A program made the translations under genes and the position numbers. From Cohnella lubricantis (GTDB taxonomy: Bacteria; Bacillota; Bacilli; Paenibacillales; Paenibacillaceae), in contig NZ_JACJVN010000033.1 of NCBI RefSeq assembly GCF_014212015.1, positions 62,001-126,000 of the forward strand: DNA of 64,000 bases, in the 5' to 3' direction. Numbering within the stretch: position 1 is the first letter of the stretch; every line of letters starts with the position of its first letter. A model generated the notes under the pieces. The model did no database searches. It worked only from the letters and a program-made list of their open reading frames with translations, and was not told where the DNA came from. Shown piece after piece: positions 50,787-59,063 of the stretch.

Positions 50787-51764
50787 ATGAGCGTATTATC
50801 CATTCTGGCGAAGGCGAACGGACCGCTTGAACGTGTCATGCCGCTGCTGACGCCGACCGCGATCATCGTCGGCGCGATCTGCGGTTCGCGCCTGGCCTCT
50901 CTCGAAGGCTTGGTGCCTTGGGTGTTCGCGGTGATGACCTTCATCGGCAGCTTGAAGATCAGCTTCCTCGATATGCTGCGCGTGCTTCGCCGGCCGGAGA
51001 AGCTGGTCTGGCTAATGGTCATTCTCCATGTGCTGATGCCGGTGGTTGGGTGGACGGCTGGACGGCTGTTCTTCCCGGACGATCCGTATCTGGTGACCGG
51101 CTACGTGCTGCTGTTCGTCATACCGACCGGCGTCGTCAGCGTCGTCTGGGTGACGATCTACGGCGGCAATCTGGCGCTGACGCTCGCCTTGATTCTGGTC
51201 GATACGCTGCTGTCTCCGCTCGTCGTGCCGGCCAGCCTGTATGTGCTAATGGGTTCGACCGTCGATATTCAAGCCCGGGAGATGATGAAGGGACTGCTCT
51301 GGATGGTTGTCATTCCTTCTGTCATCGGCATGCTCTTGAATCAAGGCACTCGCGGGGAAGTGAACCGGAAGTGGGGACCGCCGCTCGCGCCGCTGGTGAA
51401 GGTGGGACTGTTCGTCGTCGTCGCGATCAACGGCTCCACGATCGCCCACGACCTGCGGCATGCGGACGCGCGGATGGCGCTGCTGGTCGTCGTGACGTTC
51501 GGGACGGTCATTCTCGGTTATCTCGTCGGATGGGGCGTGCCCGCGCTGTTCCGCTGGAACCACCAGGATGCCGTGGCGGTACAATTCAATTCGGGCATGC
51601 GCAACCTGAGCGCCGGGGCGGTCATCGCCGTGCAGTATTTCCCGCCGGCGGTGTCGCTGCCCGTCATCAGCGGCATGCTGTTCCAGCAGCTGCTGGCGGC
51701 CGCCTTCGGCTATCGAGTAGGCCGAAGCGAGCGGAAGCGAAGCGGCGCCTCCGCCGCGGCATAG
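50787..51764 (+). CDS. Bile acid:sodium symporter-family membrane transporter
   Basis: This 325-residue protein has nine to ten hydrophobic segments and the SBF/BASS family pattern: FAVMTFIGSLKISFLDMLR near residue 45, GYVLLFVIPTGVVSVVWVTIYGGNLALTLALILVDT split across two helices, and the late VAVQFNSGMRNLSAGAVIAV, the expected conserved helix-turn. Substrate unknown; organic anions or pantoate-type compounds are possible. ATG 50787 has GGGGGG just upstream. A bidirectional terminator follows. Confidence 0.86.
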   Translation: MSVLSILAKANGPLERVMPLLTPTAIIVGAICGSRLASLEGLVPWVFAVMTFIGSLKISFLDMLRVLRRPEKLVWLMVILHVLMPVVGWTAGRLFFPDDPYLVTGYVLLFVIPTGVVSVVWVTIYGGNLALTLALILVDTLLSPLVVPASLYVLMGSTVDIQAREMMKGLLWMVVIPSVIGMLLNQGTRGEVNRKWGPPLAPLVKVGLFVVVAINGSTIAHDLRHADARMALLVVVTFGTVILGYLVGWGVPALFRWNHQDAVAVQFNSGMRNLSAGAVIAVQYFPPAVSLPVISGMLFQQLLAAAFGYRVGRSERKRSGASAAA

Positions 51765-51788
51765 AGCGATAGCGCTTCACTAGAATAA

Positions 51789-51830
51789 AAGAACCTCCGA
51801 TCCACTCGGTTGTGGATTTGGAGGTTCCTT
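51789..51830. terminator. Bidirectional terminator
   Basis: GAACCTCC (51791-51798) pairs with GGAGGTTC (51820-51827), extended by ATCCAC/GTGGAT inside the loop. It separates the converging transporter and YutG-like genes. Confidence 0.8.
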
Positions 51831-51835
51831 CTGCA

Positions 51836-52396
51836 TCACTCCTCGCCAGATCCGTCGCCTGGCAGCACCGCCTCTTCCTTCTCCTCGCGCTCCGCCTGCT
51901 TGCGGTGCGCGATACGGCTGGATGCGGCTGCGGCAATGGCGCCGACGATGTCGTCAAGGAACGTGTGCACGTCCTTGCCGTTCTTCTCATTCAGCTTCTT
52001 GAGCACGCCGGGTTTGAACTTGTCGATGAAGCCGAAGTTGGTGAACCCGATGCTCCCGTACACGTTCACGATGCTGAGCGCCAGCACCTCGTCGCAGCCG
52101 TACAGCCCTTCGTCATTCTCGATCATGTTCTGCAGCGGCGGCAGCAGCTTGCGTTCTTCCGCCAGCATATCCAATTGAATGCCAGTCAGGACGGCATTTT
52201 GCACTTCGCGTTTAGACAGCACCGCTTCCACGTTGGCGATGCATTCATCGAGCGTCAACTCAGGGAAATAATCTTTCTGCAGCAGCATGACCAATTGGCC
52301 GATCTGGCCTTTGGATACGCCTCTTCTCGTCATCCATTCCTCTGTAGCTCTAGCTACTTCCTTGCTGTTCAGCCGATATGCGTTCGATTCGGACAA
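51836..52396 (-). CDS. YutG/phosphatidylglycerophosphatase A-like protein
   Basis: This 186-residue minus-strand protein matches the YutG family, related to phosphatidylglycerophosphatase A. It shows RATEEWMTRRGVSKGQIGQLV, LDECIANVEAVLSKREVQNAVLTGI and NVYGSIGFTNFGFIDKFKPG, ending in the acidic FLDDIVGAIAAAAS with catalytic-like Asp residues. TTG 52396 is preferred because AGAGGTG lies six bases upstream; ATG 52462 has a site that is too close. A charged tail (AEREEKEEAV) follows. The lipid phosphatase activity of YutG is supported for Bacillus, here by homology only. Confidence 0.87.
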   Translation of the reverse strand: MSESNAYRLNSKEVARATEEWMTRRGVSKGQIGQLVMLLQKDYFPELTLDECIANVEAVLSKREVQNAVLTGIQLDMLAEERKLLPPLQNMIENDEGLYGCDEVLALSIVNVYGSIGFTNFGFIDKFKPGVLKKLNEKNGKDVHTFLDDIVGAIAAAASSRIAHRKQAEREEKEEAVLPGDGSGEE

Positions 52397-52547
52397 CGAA
52401 GACACCTCTTTCGGTTCGAATTGCGGTTGTCCGCCGCAAGGCGGGACAAACCGTTCATACATTCCCCTCAGGGCTCGTATACATATTACTACAATCCAGA
52501 GCGCCGTAAAAATGACGGCGATATTATCCTATTCAGGAGGAATGAGC

Positions 52548-53744
52548 ATGAAGCCAACCGCCGGACGCAAATTCGTTCGCAAGCTATTCCCGGCTCTGCT
52601 GTTGCTGCCGCTTGCCGCGGGCTGCGCGCAATCCGGACCTACCGCCAATACCGCTGCCGAACCGATCGACCCTCCGCCGGCCGAGTACGAGCAGGCTATG
52701 CTGCAGGAGACGGAGTCGATGCTCCACTCGACTTCAGCCCAGAACCCAGATGGCGCAGCGTCCGCCTCGACCCAGAACCTGGATGATGCAGCCTCTACCG
52801 AACTCCAGTCGGATCAAGCAGTCCAAGCGCAAACCCAGCCGGACGCCGATACGCAGCAGGACTCGTCGGATAAGGATGAATTGACCGTCTACTTGCAAGA
52901 CCGCAACGGATATATCGCTCCGATGACGCTTCGGGTCGGTTCAGAGGACAGTGCCGATCGTACTCCCGAGGAGACGGCAGTAACCTGGATGACCAGCAAT
53001 TCCGAATCGGCAGACCAGTTGCCGCCGGGATTCTCGCCGCTTCTGCCGGAGACGACGAAGGTGACGTCGATTCAATCCGAAGATGGAACGGTCACGATCG
53101 ACTTCGCCTCGCCATTCCCGTCCGTCCCGGCCAATCAAGAACGGAAAATGATTGAAGCGCTCGTCTGGACGATGACGGAGCTTCCAGGGGTAGAGAATGT
53201 GAAGATCACCGTTGACGGACAAGCGCTTCGCGAACTGCCGGCTTCCGGACTGCCGCTGCCGGAGACGCTGTCACGCAATATGGGCATCAATCTGGAGCAG
53301 GCAAGCGGACTTACCGTGAGCCAATCGATGGCAGTCACCCTGTACTTCTCGGCGCGATCCGAGCAGGGAGAAGGCTACTTCGTTCCCGTTACCCGTCTGG
53401 TCAATCGGCAGCCGGACCGCAACCAAGCCGCATTGCAGGAATTGATCAAGGGTCCGCTTGACGAGAAGAAGCTGCAGCCGGTGCTGACCGAAGGCGTTAC
53501 GGTGGAGAATATCACGACGAAGGAAGACACCGTGGTCGCTTCTCTGCTGGATCCGGGCTGGGAACCGGAGATGGAGATTCCGAGCGAGACGATGCAGGCT
53601 CTCGTACTGACGCTGACGGAAGCCTCGGGCGATCCCAAAGCGAGCATAACATTTAACGGCACCGCCGAATTCACGGATACGGATAACCGTTCCTATGACG
53701 AGCCGGTCGACCGCCCGACGTACATTAACGCCTTGTCACGCTGA
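52548..53744 (+). CDS. gerM: GerM-type spore germination/sporulation lipoprotein with two GerMN domains
   Basis: This 398-residue lipoprotein has the lipobox LPLAAGC after a basic signal peptide. A Ser/Gln/Asp-rich linker precedes two GerMN domains, about residues 110-235 (ELTVYLQDRNGYIAPMTLRV) and 250-395 (AVTLYFSARSEQGEGYFVPVTRLV). GerM in Bacillus is needed for sporulation and germination and lies next to rph, as here. ATG 52548 has AGGAGG seven bases upstream; ATG 52542 is too close. The GerA-type operon on the other strand separates it from rph. Confidence 0.92.
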   Translation: MKPTAGRKFVRKLFPALLLLPLAAGCAQSGPTANTAAEPIDPPPAEYEQAMLQETESMLHSTSAQNPDGAASASTQNLDDAASTELQSDQAVQAQTQPDADTQQDSSDKDELTVYLQDRNGYIAPMTLRVGSEDSADRTPEETAVTWMTSNSESADQLPPGFSPLLPETTKVTSIQSEDGTVTIDFASPFPSVPANQERKMIEALVWTMTELPGVENVKITVDGQALRELPASGLPLPETLSRNMGINLEQASGLTVSQSMAVTLYFSARSEQGEGYFVPVTRLVNRQPDRNQAALQELIKGPLDEKKLQPVLTEGVTVENITTKEDTVVASLLDPGWEPEMEIPSETMQALVLTLTEASGDPKASITFNGTAEFTDTDNRSYDEPVDRPTYINALSR

Positions 53745-53804
53745 CCAATGGCGCCTAGTCCGCGTTGTTCCGCCGACGAATGACGCCTAGGCTGCCATGC
53801 CGCA

Positions 53805-54884
53805 TTAGCGAACGACGCCCGGGCCAGTGATTTTCACATGAGTCACGACTTTGAAGCGAACTTCGGGATACACGGACTTCCAATGAGCGAAATCCTGCTT
53901 GTTCCCGAATGTGGTTGCCAGATAATGCAGCCCAAAGCCATATGGATCGACCCCGGCGTCGCGGATCTTGTAGAGCAAATCCTCGACCTCGGAGGAGAAT
54001 CGCTTGCCCAGCTGGCGTTCGATGCCGTTCCAATCGTTCTCCAGCGCTTCCGGAGGACTCTCTTCCAGAATGCCGGACATATAGACCTTCAGCGTCACTA
54101 GCGGCACTTCCCCTATGGCGATGTCCGTATGGGTCCGTATTTGATTCACGGTCAGCACGATCCGGCCATCCCGATACGGCATCTTCACCTCGGACTTGCC
54201 CGCCTCGTTCGCCGTCATATTATATAATTGCGTCTCGTCCGGATTCAGGATGAGGCGCATTCTTGCTTTGTCCATCAACAGAACGCGGTCAATCTGGTAG
54301 GTCTTGTCCAGGCTTCGGATCACGGGGAGCACCGGATCCATTCCTTCTTCGAAATGCCTTCTAGTCAGATCGAATAGATAAGTCGTCACCGTATAAGAAG
54401 ACTCGGTGCCCTCGTTGCCGAACGTCAAGAACAGCGCGTTGCCGGGGAAGCGTTCGGATTCCGGGGTGACCTTGAGCACCGACAAGGCGTCCGGCTCCCC
54501 GACGCCGACGAAGGCTACCTTCTGTATATCTCGGCGTCTCGCGAACCAGCTCATGGCATCCGGATTGCCGTTCGCCACCAGATCCTTGCCCAAGATAAAG
54601 ACGCGGCAGTGGCCGAAATCCAGCTCTTTGTCGACGAATGCCTTCAAGTGGCGCACGGCCTCGGCGATGGAAGGCGCCTCGACGGTTTGGATTTGTGTTC
54701 GGGACGATCCGCTCTCGACTTTGTTAGACGTGATGGCGAGCCTAAGAGATACCCGGAACGGCTTCTCCGGGTTGCCGGTCCAGTCGACTCCCGTCGTAAC
54801 GACGTAGAACCGCTTGTCGATATCCTTCATTCCGCAGCCTGCGAGGAGCGAGCAGATCAGCAGCACAACGAACGCCTTGAACAA
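53805..54884 (-). CDS. Ger(x)C-family germination lipoprotein
   Basis: This 359-residue lipoprotein is the C-subunit of a germinant receptor. Its signal peptide ends at LLAGCG, and the body shows DIDKRFYVVTTGVDW, LRLAITSNKVE, SIAEAVRHLKAFVDKELDFGHCRVFILGKDL and SPPEALENDWNGIE near residue 290. TTG 54884 starts it: GGGGAGG lies eight bases upstream, 15 bases after the B-subunit stop, while the longer frame to 55103 runs into the B gene. It acts at the inner spore membrane with the A and B subunits. Confidence 0.93.
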   Translation of the reverse strand: MFKAFVVLLICSLLAGCGMKDIDKRFYVVTTGVDWTGNPEKPFRVSLRLAITSNKVESGSSRTQIQTVEAPSIAEAVRHLKAFVDKELDFGHCRVFILGKDLVANGNPDAMSWFARRRDIQKVAFVGVGEPDALSVLKVTPESERFPGNALFLTFGNEGTESSYTVTTYLFDLTRRHFEEGMDPVLPVIRSLDKTYQIDRVLLMDKARMRLILNPDETQLYNMTANEAGKSEVKMPYRDGRIVLTVNQIRTHTDIAIGEVPLVTLKVYMSGILEESPPEALENDWNGIERQLGKRFSSEVEDLLYKIRDAGVDPYGFGLHYLATTFGNKQDFAHWKSVYPEVRFKVVTHVKITGPGVVR

Positions 54885-54898
54885 GCCGAACACCTCCC

Positions 54899-56041
54899 CT
54901 ATTTGCCATAATTGGCGGTACCCCCTCTCGGCGCGCGGACCTTGGTTTTTTTTCTCGCAAGATAAACAATAATCAGGGTGATGCATGTCGCGAATATTTC
55001 TACGCAGAATCGCCCTATCAGCCACCATTCGGTAGCCCATTGGTTCTTCTGATCGTTCGACCAGGAAGCGTAGGCGAAGGACAAGGCTCCGAAGATGGCG
55101 CATATTATCCAGTTGGACTTGGGAACGGGCGACTCTTCAGCCTTTGCTTGATATTGGATCCAACACGCTTTGAACATCTCCATCGCGCAATGGTACGTGT
55201 TCATGACGAACATGAGCGACAGAATGGAGAACACCAAGAGGAACAAATAAACCACCCGCTGGACGAAGCCGTACTTCAGAACCATGGAATCCGCCGTAAC
55301 GCTCCAGAGATACATGTATTGGTCGACTCCGATCGTCCCATGGAAGCCGATTGGAATGAAGAAGGTGAAGAAGGCGAAGCTCGCGCCAAGCAGCGGGATG
55401 AGCCAGCGGTGCTTCAGCCTGAAGCCGGGCGGGTTTAACCGATTGAAAATCTGCATGTTGAGATATCCGCTGAACAGAAAGGTGGCGGCCGCAACCGATC
55501 GGAACGAAGGAGGGTGCCTTACGTATCCTGCAATGACCCTCATCGCATCCCAACTCACCAGCCTGTCGGTCGTGGTCTTGAACAGAATGAACAGACCGAG
55601 CGGTGCGCACAGCAGCAGAAGGACTTCAAGCGCGAACTGAACGGAACGGGAGGACCTGGAGCCGGCGAATAGGCAGGCCATGACCATGATGAACAGAAAT
55701 AGGTATTCGTTCATCTCCGGGTTAAAGAAGATGCCCATCGTTCGCGTGAAGCTGTAAACGACAAAGATGCCGCCGCTCATCCAGGTCAAGGCGGTGAACG
55801 CGATCAGCGGCAGAGAGAGCACCTTCGGGAGATGCTGGTCCAGAATCTCCGGCAGACCCATCTGCGGGAATTGCTGGAAGCACCACGCGTTGACGATGGC
55901 GATGAGCGAACCGATCGCAATGGCCGCCAGGAGGCTCATCACTGCGCCGTCAAACCGATCTTTGACTAGAATGTGCGGCACGAACAGCATGATGTTCATG
56001 AACCCGACATAGATGAAGTGGTAGTAGAAATAACGGTTCAG
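54899..56041 (-). CDS. GerAB-type spore germination permease subunit, CTG start likely
   Basis: This B-subunit of a germinant receptor has ten hydrophobic segments and AAAP/APC-type transporter architecture (VYSFTRTMGIFF, SAAATFLFSGYLNMQIFN). The first helix (NRYFYYHFIYVGF) lies upstream of the first ATG at 55999, in the same frame. The only reasonable start that keeps it is CTG 56041, nine bases after GGAG, directly following the GerAA stop TGA in the same frame. ATG 55999 would remove most of the first helix. It is 380 residues from CTG. Confidence 0.9.
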   Translation of the reverse strand: MNRYFYYHFIYVGFMNIMLFVPHILVKDRFDGAVMSLLAAIAIGSLIAIVNAWCFQQFPQMGLPEILDQHLPKVLSLPLIAFTALTWMSGGIFVVYSFTRTMGIFFNPEMNEYLFLFIMVMACLFAGSRSSRSVQFALEVLLLLCAPLGLFILFKTTTDRLVSWDAMRVIAGYVRHPPSFRSVAAATFLFSGYLNMQIFNRLNPPGFRLKHRWLIPLLGASFAFFTFFIPIGFHGTIGVDQYMYLWSVTADSMVLKYGFVQRVVYLFLLVFSILSLMFVMNTYHCAMEMFKACWIQYQAKAEESPVPKSNWIICAIFGALSFAYASWSNDQKNQWATEWWLIGRFCVEIFATCITLIIVYLARKKTKVRAPRGGTANYGK

Positions 56042-56047
56042 ACGCCA

Positions 56048-57373
56048 TCACTCCGTTCTTCGGCTAGGCTGTTTGTCATTCGGAAGGAACAGCGCGAGAT
56101 AGGGCTGGCCGAAGCTTCGCAGATTGCACAAGTAGACAACCGTTATGAATGACATAACGATAATGCCGACCATGCCGTAGAAGATCGAAGTCACGACGAA
56201 GACGTATTTCAACGCCCGAATGGAATAGCTGAACGAGCTGTTCGGAATGACGAAGTTGGAGATCGCGACGACGGATGTCACGATGATCATAATGCTGCTC
56301 ACTAATCCGGCTTGCTGAGCGGCTTGGCCGAGAATAAGCCCTCCCACGGTCGCGGCGGTTGACCCGACGAACCGCGGGAGCCGGATGCTGGCTTCAATCA
56401 GCGCTTCGATCATGAAGAGCATGATGAATACCTCAATGAAAGCCGGATAAGGAACGGCGGCGCGGCTTCCGTCGATGGAGAACGCCAGCTGCACCCGGAA
56501 GAACTCCGGATTATACATGGAGACGGCAATATAGAGGGAGGGAAGCGTCATGGAGAGCATCATGCCGATGTATCGGAACAGGATAATGACTCTACCCATC
56601 CAGAACGGCTCGTAATCGTCGTCCATCGCGTGCATGAAGTCGAAGAACCGGACGGGCAGCATGATGGCGAACCGGCTGCCGTCCACTAATAAGCCGATCT
56701 TGCCTCTGTTAAGGAATTGAGCGACGCGGTCCGGGCGTTCCGTCTGCAGCGTGACGGGGAATATGGTGTATCGGTTATTGCCGAGTAGCATGGCAAGCTG
56801 GCCGGAGGCTTGGAGAAGCTTCGTCTTGACTTTGTCGAGGCGCTTCTCAAGCTCCTCGAGCGATTGCCGGTTGACCTTGTCCCGATCGTAGATAATATTG
56901 ATGCGAGTTCTGGAGATCTCTCCCTTCTGCAGCTTGCGGATCACGAGAGTCGGCGAATTGTAGCGAAGCCGGATCAGGTAGGTGTTCATGTCCAGATCCT
57001 CGGTCATCGCCGATTGCGGACCTTGCAGGGAAGCTTCGACCTCGGTGTCTTCCGGCTGGGTTTGAAGCTTGCGGATGGCATCGAAGCAATAGACCTTGCC
57101 TTCATACTGAAGGAGCACGCAGCCTTGAAGAAGCAAGTCGATCCATTCGTCTTGGTTCGGCGCGTAAGTGAAGTCCAGATCGCTGCGAAGCATTCTTCGG
57201 AATTCATCGGGATCGAACCGATAGGAGAATGGGATCAGAATGCCGTCTTTGACTTGATGGCTGTCGCACATGCTGGGGAAGAAGCAAAGCTCCATTGTCG
57301 TATAGCCGTTATCCATGATCTCAGTCGTCAGGTCGGCGGGATTGCCGAGCTTGGCTTTGACCTCCTCAATCAC
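56048..57373 (-). CDS. GerAA-family germinant receptor subunit A
   Basis: This 441-residue A-subunit starts at GTG 57373 behind GGAAGGAGG. The soluble N-terminal half is a GerAA domain with GILIPFSYRFDPDEFR-type strands, LRYNSPTLVIRKLQKGEISRTRINIIYD and PDRVAQFLNRGKIGLLVDG near residue 215. The membrane half has four to five helices (IGMMLSMTLPSLYIAVSMYN, AQQAGLVSSIMIIVTSVVAIS) and ends in RRTE. It is the first gene of the leftward A-B-C receptor operon expressed in the forespore in related species. Confidence 0.94.
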   Translation of the reverse strand: MIEEVKAKLGNPADLTTEIMDNGYTTMELCFFPSMCDSHQVKDGILIPFSYRFDPDEFRRMLRSDLDFTYAPNQDEWIDLLLQGCVLLQYEGKVYCFDAIRKLQTQPEDTEVEASLQGPQSAMTEDLDMNTYLIRLRYNSPTLVIRKLQKGEISRTRINIIYDRDKVNRQSLEELEKRLDKVKTKLLQASGQLAMLLGNNRYTIFPVTLQTERPDRVAQFLNRGKIGLLVDGSRFAIMLPVRFFDFMHAMDDDYEPFWMGRVIILFRYIGMMLSMTLPSLYIAVSMYNPEFFRVQLAFSIDGSRAAVPYPAFIEVFIMLFMIEALIEASIRLPRFVGSTAATVGGLILGQAAQQAGLVSSIMIIVTSVVAISNFVIPNSSFSYSIRALKYVFVVTSIFYGMVGIIVMSFITVVYLCNLRSFGQPYLALFLPNDKQPSRRTE

Positions 57374-57543
57374 GCTCTTCCTCCTTCCCTATAGCCGTCC
57401 TGTCCCAACTAGATTGCCCGCTCCATAGGAAAGTTATCCCGGATATGGCTTGTCTTGCCTTGGGGAGACAGTGTGCTTTTCCGGTGCGTCTCTGGTAAAA
57501 TAGGATGGATTTATCGAGAACCGACAGTTCAGGAGGAAATACC

Positions 57544-58290
57544 ATGAGATCCGACGGAAGGCAAGCCCGCGAGCTGCGGACATTTGCCGTTACGCTTCAG
57601 CCGAATAAATACGCGGAAGGCTCTGTGCTCATCGAGATGGGCGATACGAAGGTGATGTGCACCGCGACGGTGGACGAGAAGGTTCCGCCGTTCCTGAAGG
57701 GACAGGGGAAGGGCTGGATTACGGCGGAATATTCGATGCTGCCGCGCGCAACGCAGACGCGCAACCAGCGCGAATCGATCAAGGGGAAGCTCGGCGGCCG
57801 CACGATGGAGATTCAGCGGTTGATCGGCCGCGCGCTGCGCTCCATCGTTGATCTGCAGGCGCTCGGAGAGCGGACGATCACGCTCGATTGCGACGTGCTG
57901 CAGGCGGACGGAGGCACTCGGACGACATCCATCACGGGGTCGTTCATTGCGCTTGCCCTCGCGATACATAAGCTCTCCCAGACGGTGAAGTTCGCCAAGT
58001 ACCCGCTGACCGATTATCTTGCTTCGATCAGCGTCGGCGTTCTGCAAGGCAATGCGCTGCTGGATTTGAACTACGAGGAAGACTCGAAGGCGAAGGTGGA
58101 CATGAACGTCGTCATGACCGGCGCGGGCGCGTTCGTCGAAGTGCAAGGGACCGGAGAAGAATCTCCGTTCTCGCGAGCTGAACTCAGCGAGATGCTGGAG
58201 CTCGCGGAGGAAGGCATCGGCCGTCTGATCGCGCTGCAGCGTGATGCGCTGGGAGAGGCCGGCAAGCGAATCGGGGTCTTCCAAGCATGA
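57544..58290 (+). CDS. rph: Ribonuclease PH
   Basis: This 248-residue phosphorolytic exoribonuclease trims the 3' ends of tRNA precursors. It shows [20 protein letters not shown] at the start, [34 protein letters not shown] with the RNA-binding arginines, and the catalytic region [20 protein letters not shown] near residue 115. ATG 57544 has AGGAGG seven bases upstream. Its stop overlaps rdgB by four bases. The gerM-rph-rdgB neighbourhood is as in Bacillus, apart from the inserted ger operon. Confidence 0.96.
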   Translation: MRSDGRQARELRTFAVTLQPNKYAEGSVLIEMGDTKVMCTATVDEKVPPFLKGQGKGWITAEYSMLPRATQTRNQRESIKGKLGGRTMEIQRLIGRALRSIVDLQALGERTITLDCDVLQADGGTRTTSITGSFIALALAIHKLSQTVKFAKYPLTDYLASISVGVLQGNALLDLNYEEDSKAKVDMNVVMTGAGAFVEVQGTGEESPFSRAELSEMLELAEEGIGRLIALQRDALGEAGKRIGVFQA

Positions 58291-58931
58291 TCGCACCGGG
58301 AGATACGCTGCTCATTGCTACTCGGAACGCAGGCAAGACGAAGGAGTTCCGCGAAGCGTTCGCCGCTATTGGCGTTCAAGTGAAGGATCTGAACGAGGTT
58401 AGCGGCGTGCCCGAGATCGAGGAGACCGGAACGACGTTCGCGGAGAACGCGTTCATCAAAGCGAAGGCTGCGTCGGAGGCGGCCGGCTTGCCGGCGCTCG
58501 CCGACGACTCCGGCTTGTGCGTCGACGCGCTGGGCGGCGCGCCGGGCGTCTATTCGGCCCGCTACGCCGGCGAAGGCGCAGGAGACGCGGCGAACAATGC
58601 GAAGCTGCTCGCGTCTTTAGCGGCACTAGAAGCCGTGCCGGCGGGTATGCCGGAAGCTTCGGGGAGCGCGAAGCTGCTTAGTCCGGCGAAGTTCGTATGC
58701 TCGCTCGTCCTATACGATCCGCGGACAGGCGAGAGGGTTGAAGCCGAGGGCGCAATCCACGGCTTCGTTGCCGATCGGGCAAGCGGCAGCGGCGGCTTCG
58801 GCTACGATCCGCTGTTCTACCTGCCGAAGCATGGCAAGACGATGGCTGAGATCTCGATCGAGGAGAAGAACGCGATCAGCCACCGCGGGCAAGCGCTCCG
58901 GGAGCTGCTGGCGAAGCTGAAGCGGGAGTAG
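58287..58931 (+). CDS. rdgB: XTP/dITP diphosphatase RdgB
   Basis: This 214-residue house-cleaning pyrophosphatase removes non-canonical purine triphosphates such as ITP and XTP. Motifs are [16 protein letters not shown] near residue 8, [15 protein letters not shown] near residue 50, [22 protein letters not shown] near residue 72 with catalytic Asp, and [14 protein letters not shown] near residue 170. It starts in overlap with rph and ends in a strong terminator. A loop near residue 112-130 is longer than in most homologues. Confidence 0.95.
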   Translation: MIAPGDTLLIATRNAGKTKEFREAFAAIGVQVKDLNEVSGVPEIEETGTTFAENAFIKAKAASEAAGLPALADDSGLCVDALGGAPGVYSARYAGEGAGDAANNAKLLASLAALEAVPAGMPEASGSAKLLSPAKFVCSLVLYDPRTGERVEAEGAIHGFVADRASGSGGFGYDPLFYLPKHGKTMAEISIEEKNAISHRGQALRELLAKLKRE

Positions 58932-58959
58932 ACGGCGCGGCAGCGGATAGCTCGTCGAT

Positions 58960-59000
58960 AAGAACCCCAAAATCCACTTGAAGTGGATTCTGGGGTTCTT
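58960..59000. terminator. Terminator between rdgB and asnB
   Basis: AAGAACCCCA (58960-58969) pairs with TGGGGTTCTT (58991-59000), and AATCCACTT/AAGTGGATT extends the stem. It works in both directions between convergent genes. Confidence 0.88.
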
Positions 59001-59063
59001 GCGTATCGCGGGGGGGACGCCGACACGCGCCCAAAGGGAGCGCTGCGCCGCGCGTTGCTGCGG

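Noticed and set aside
50918-51772. 284-residue plus-strand frame overlapping the transporter gene
   Set aside because: Arg/Gly-rich out-of-frame reading; the +1 neighbour frame encodes a polytopic transporter with family motifs.
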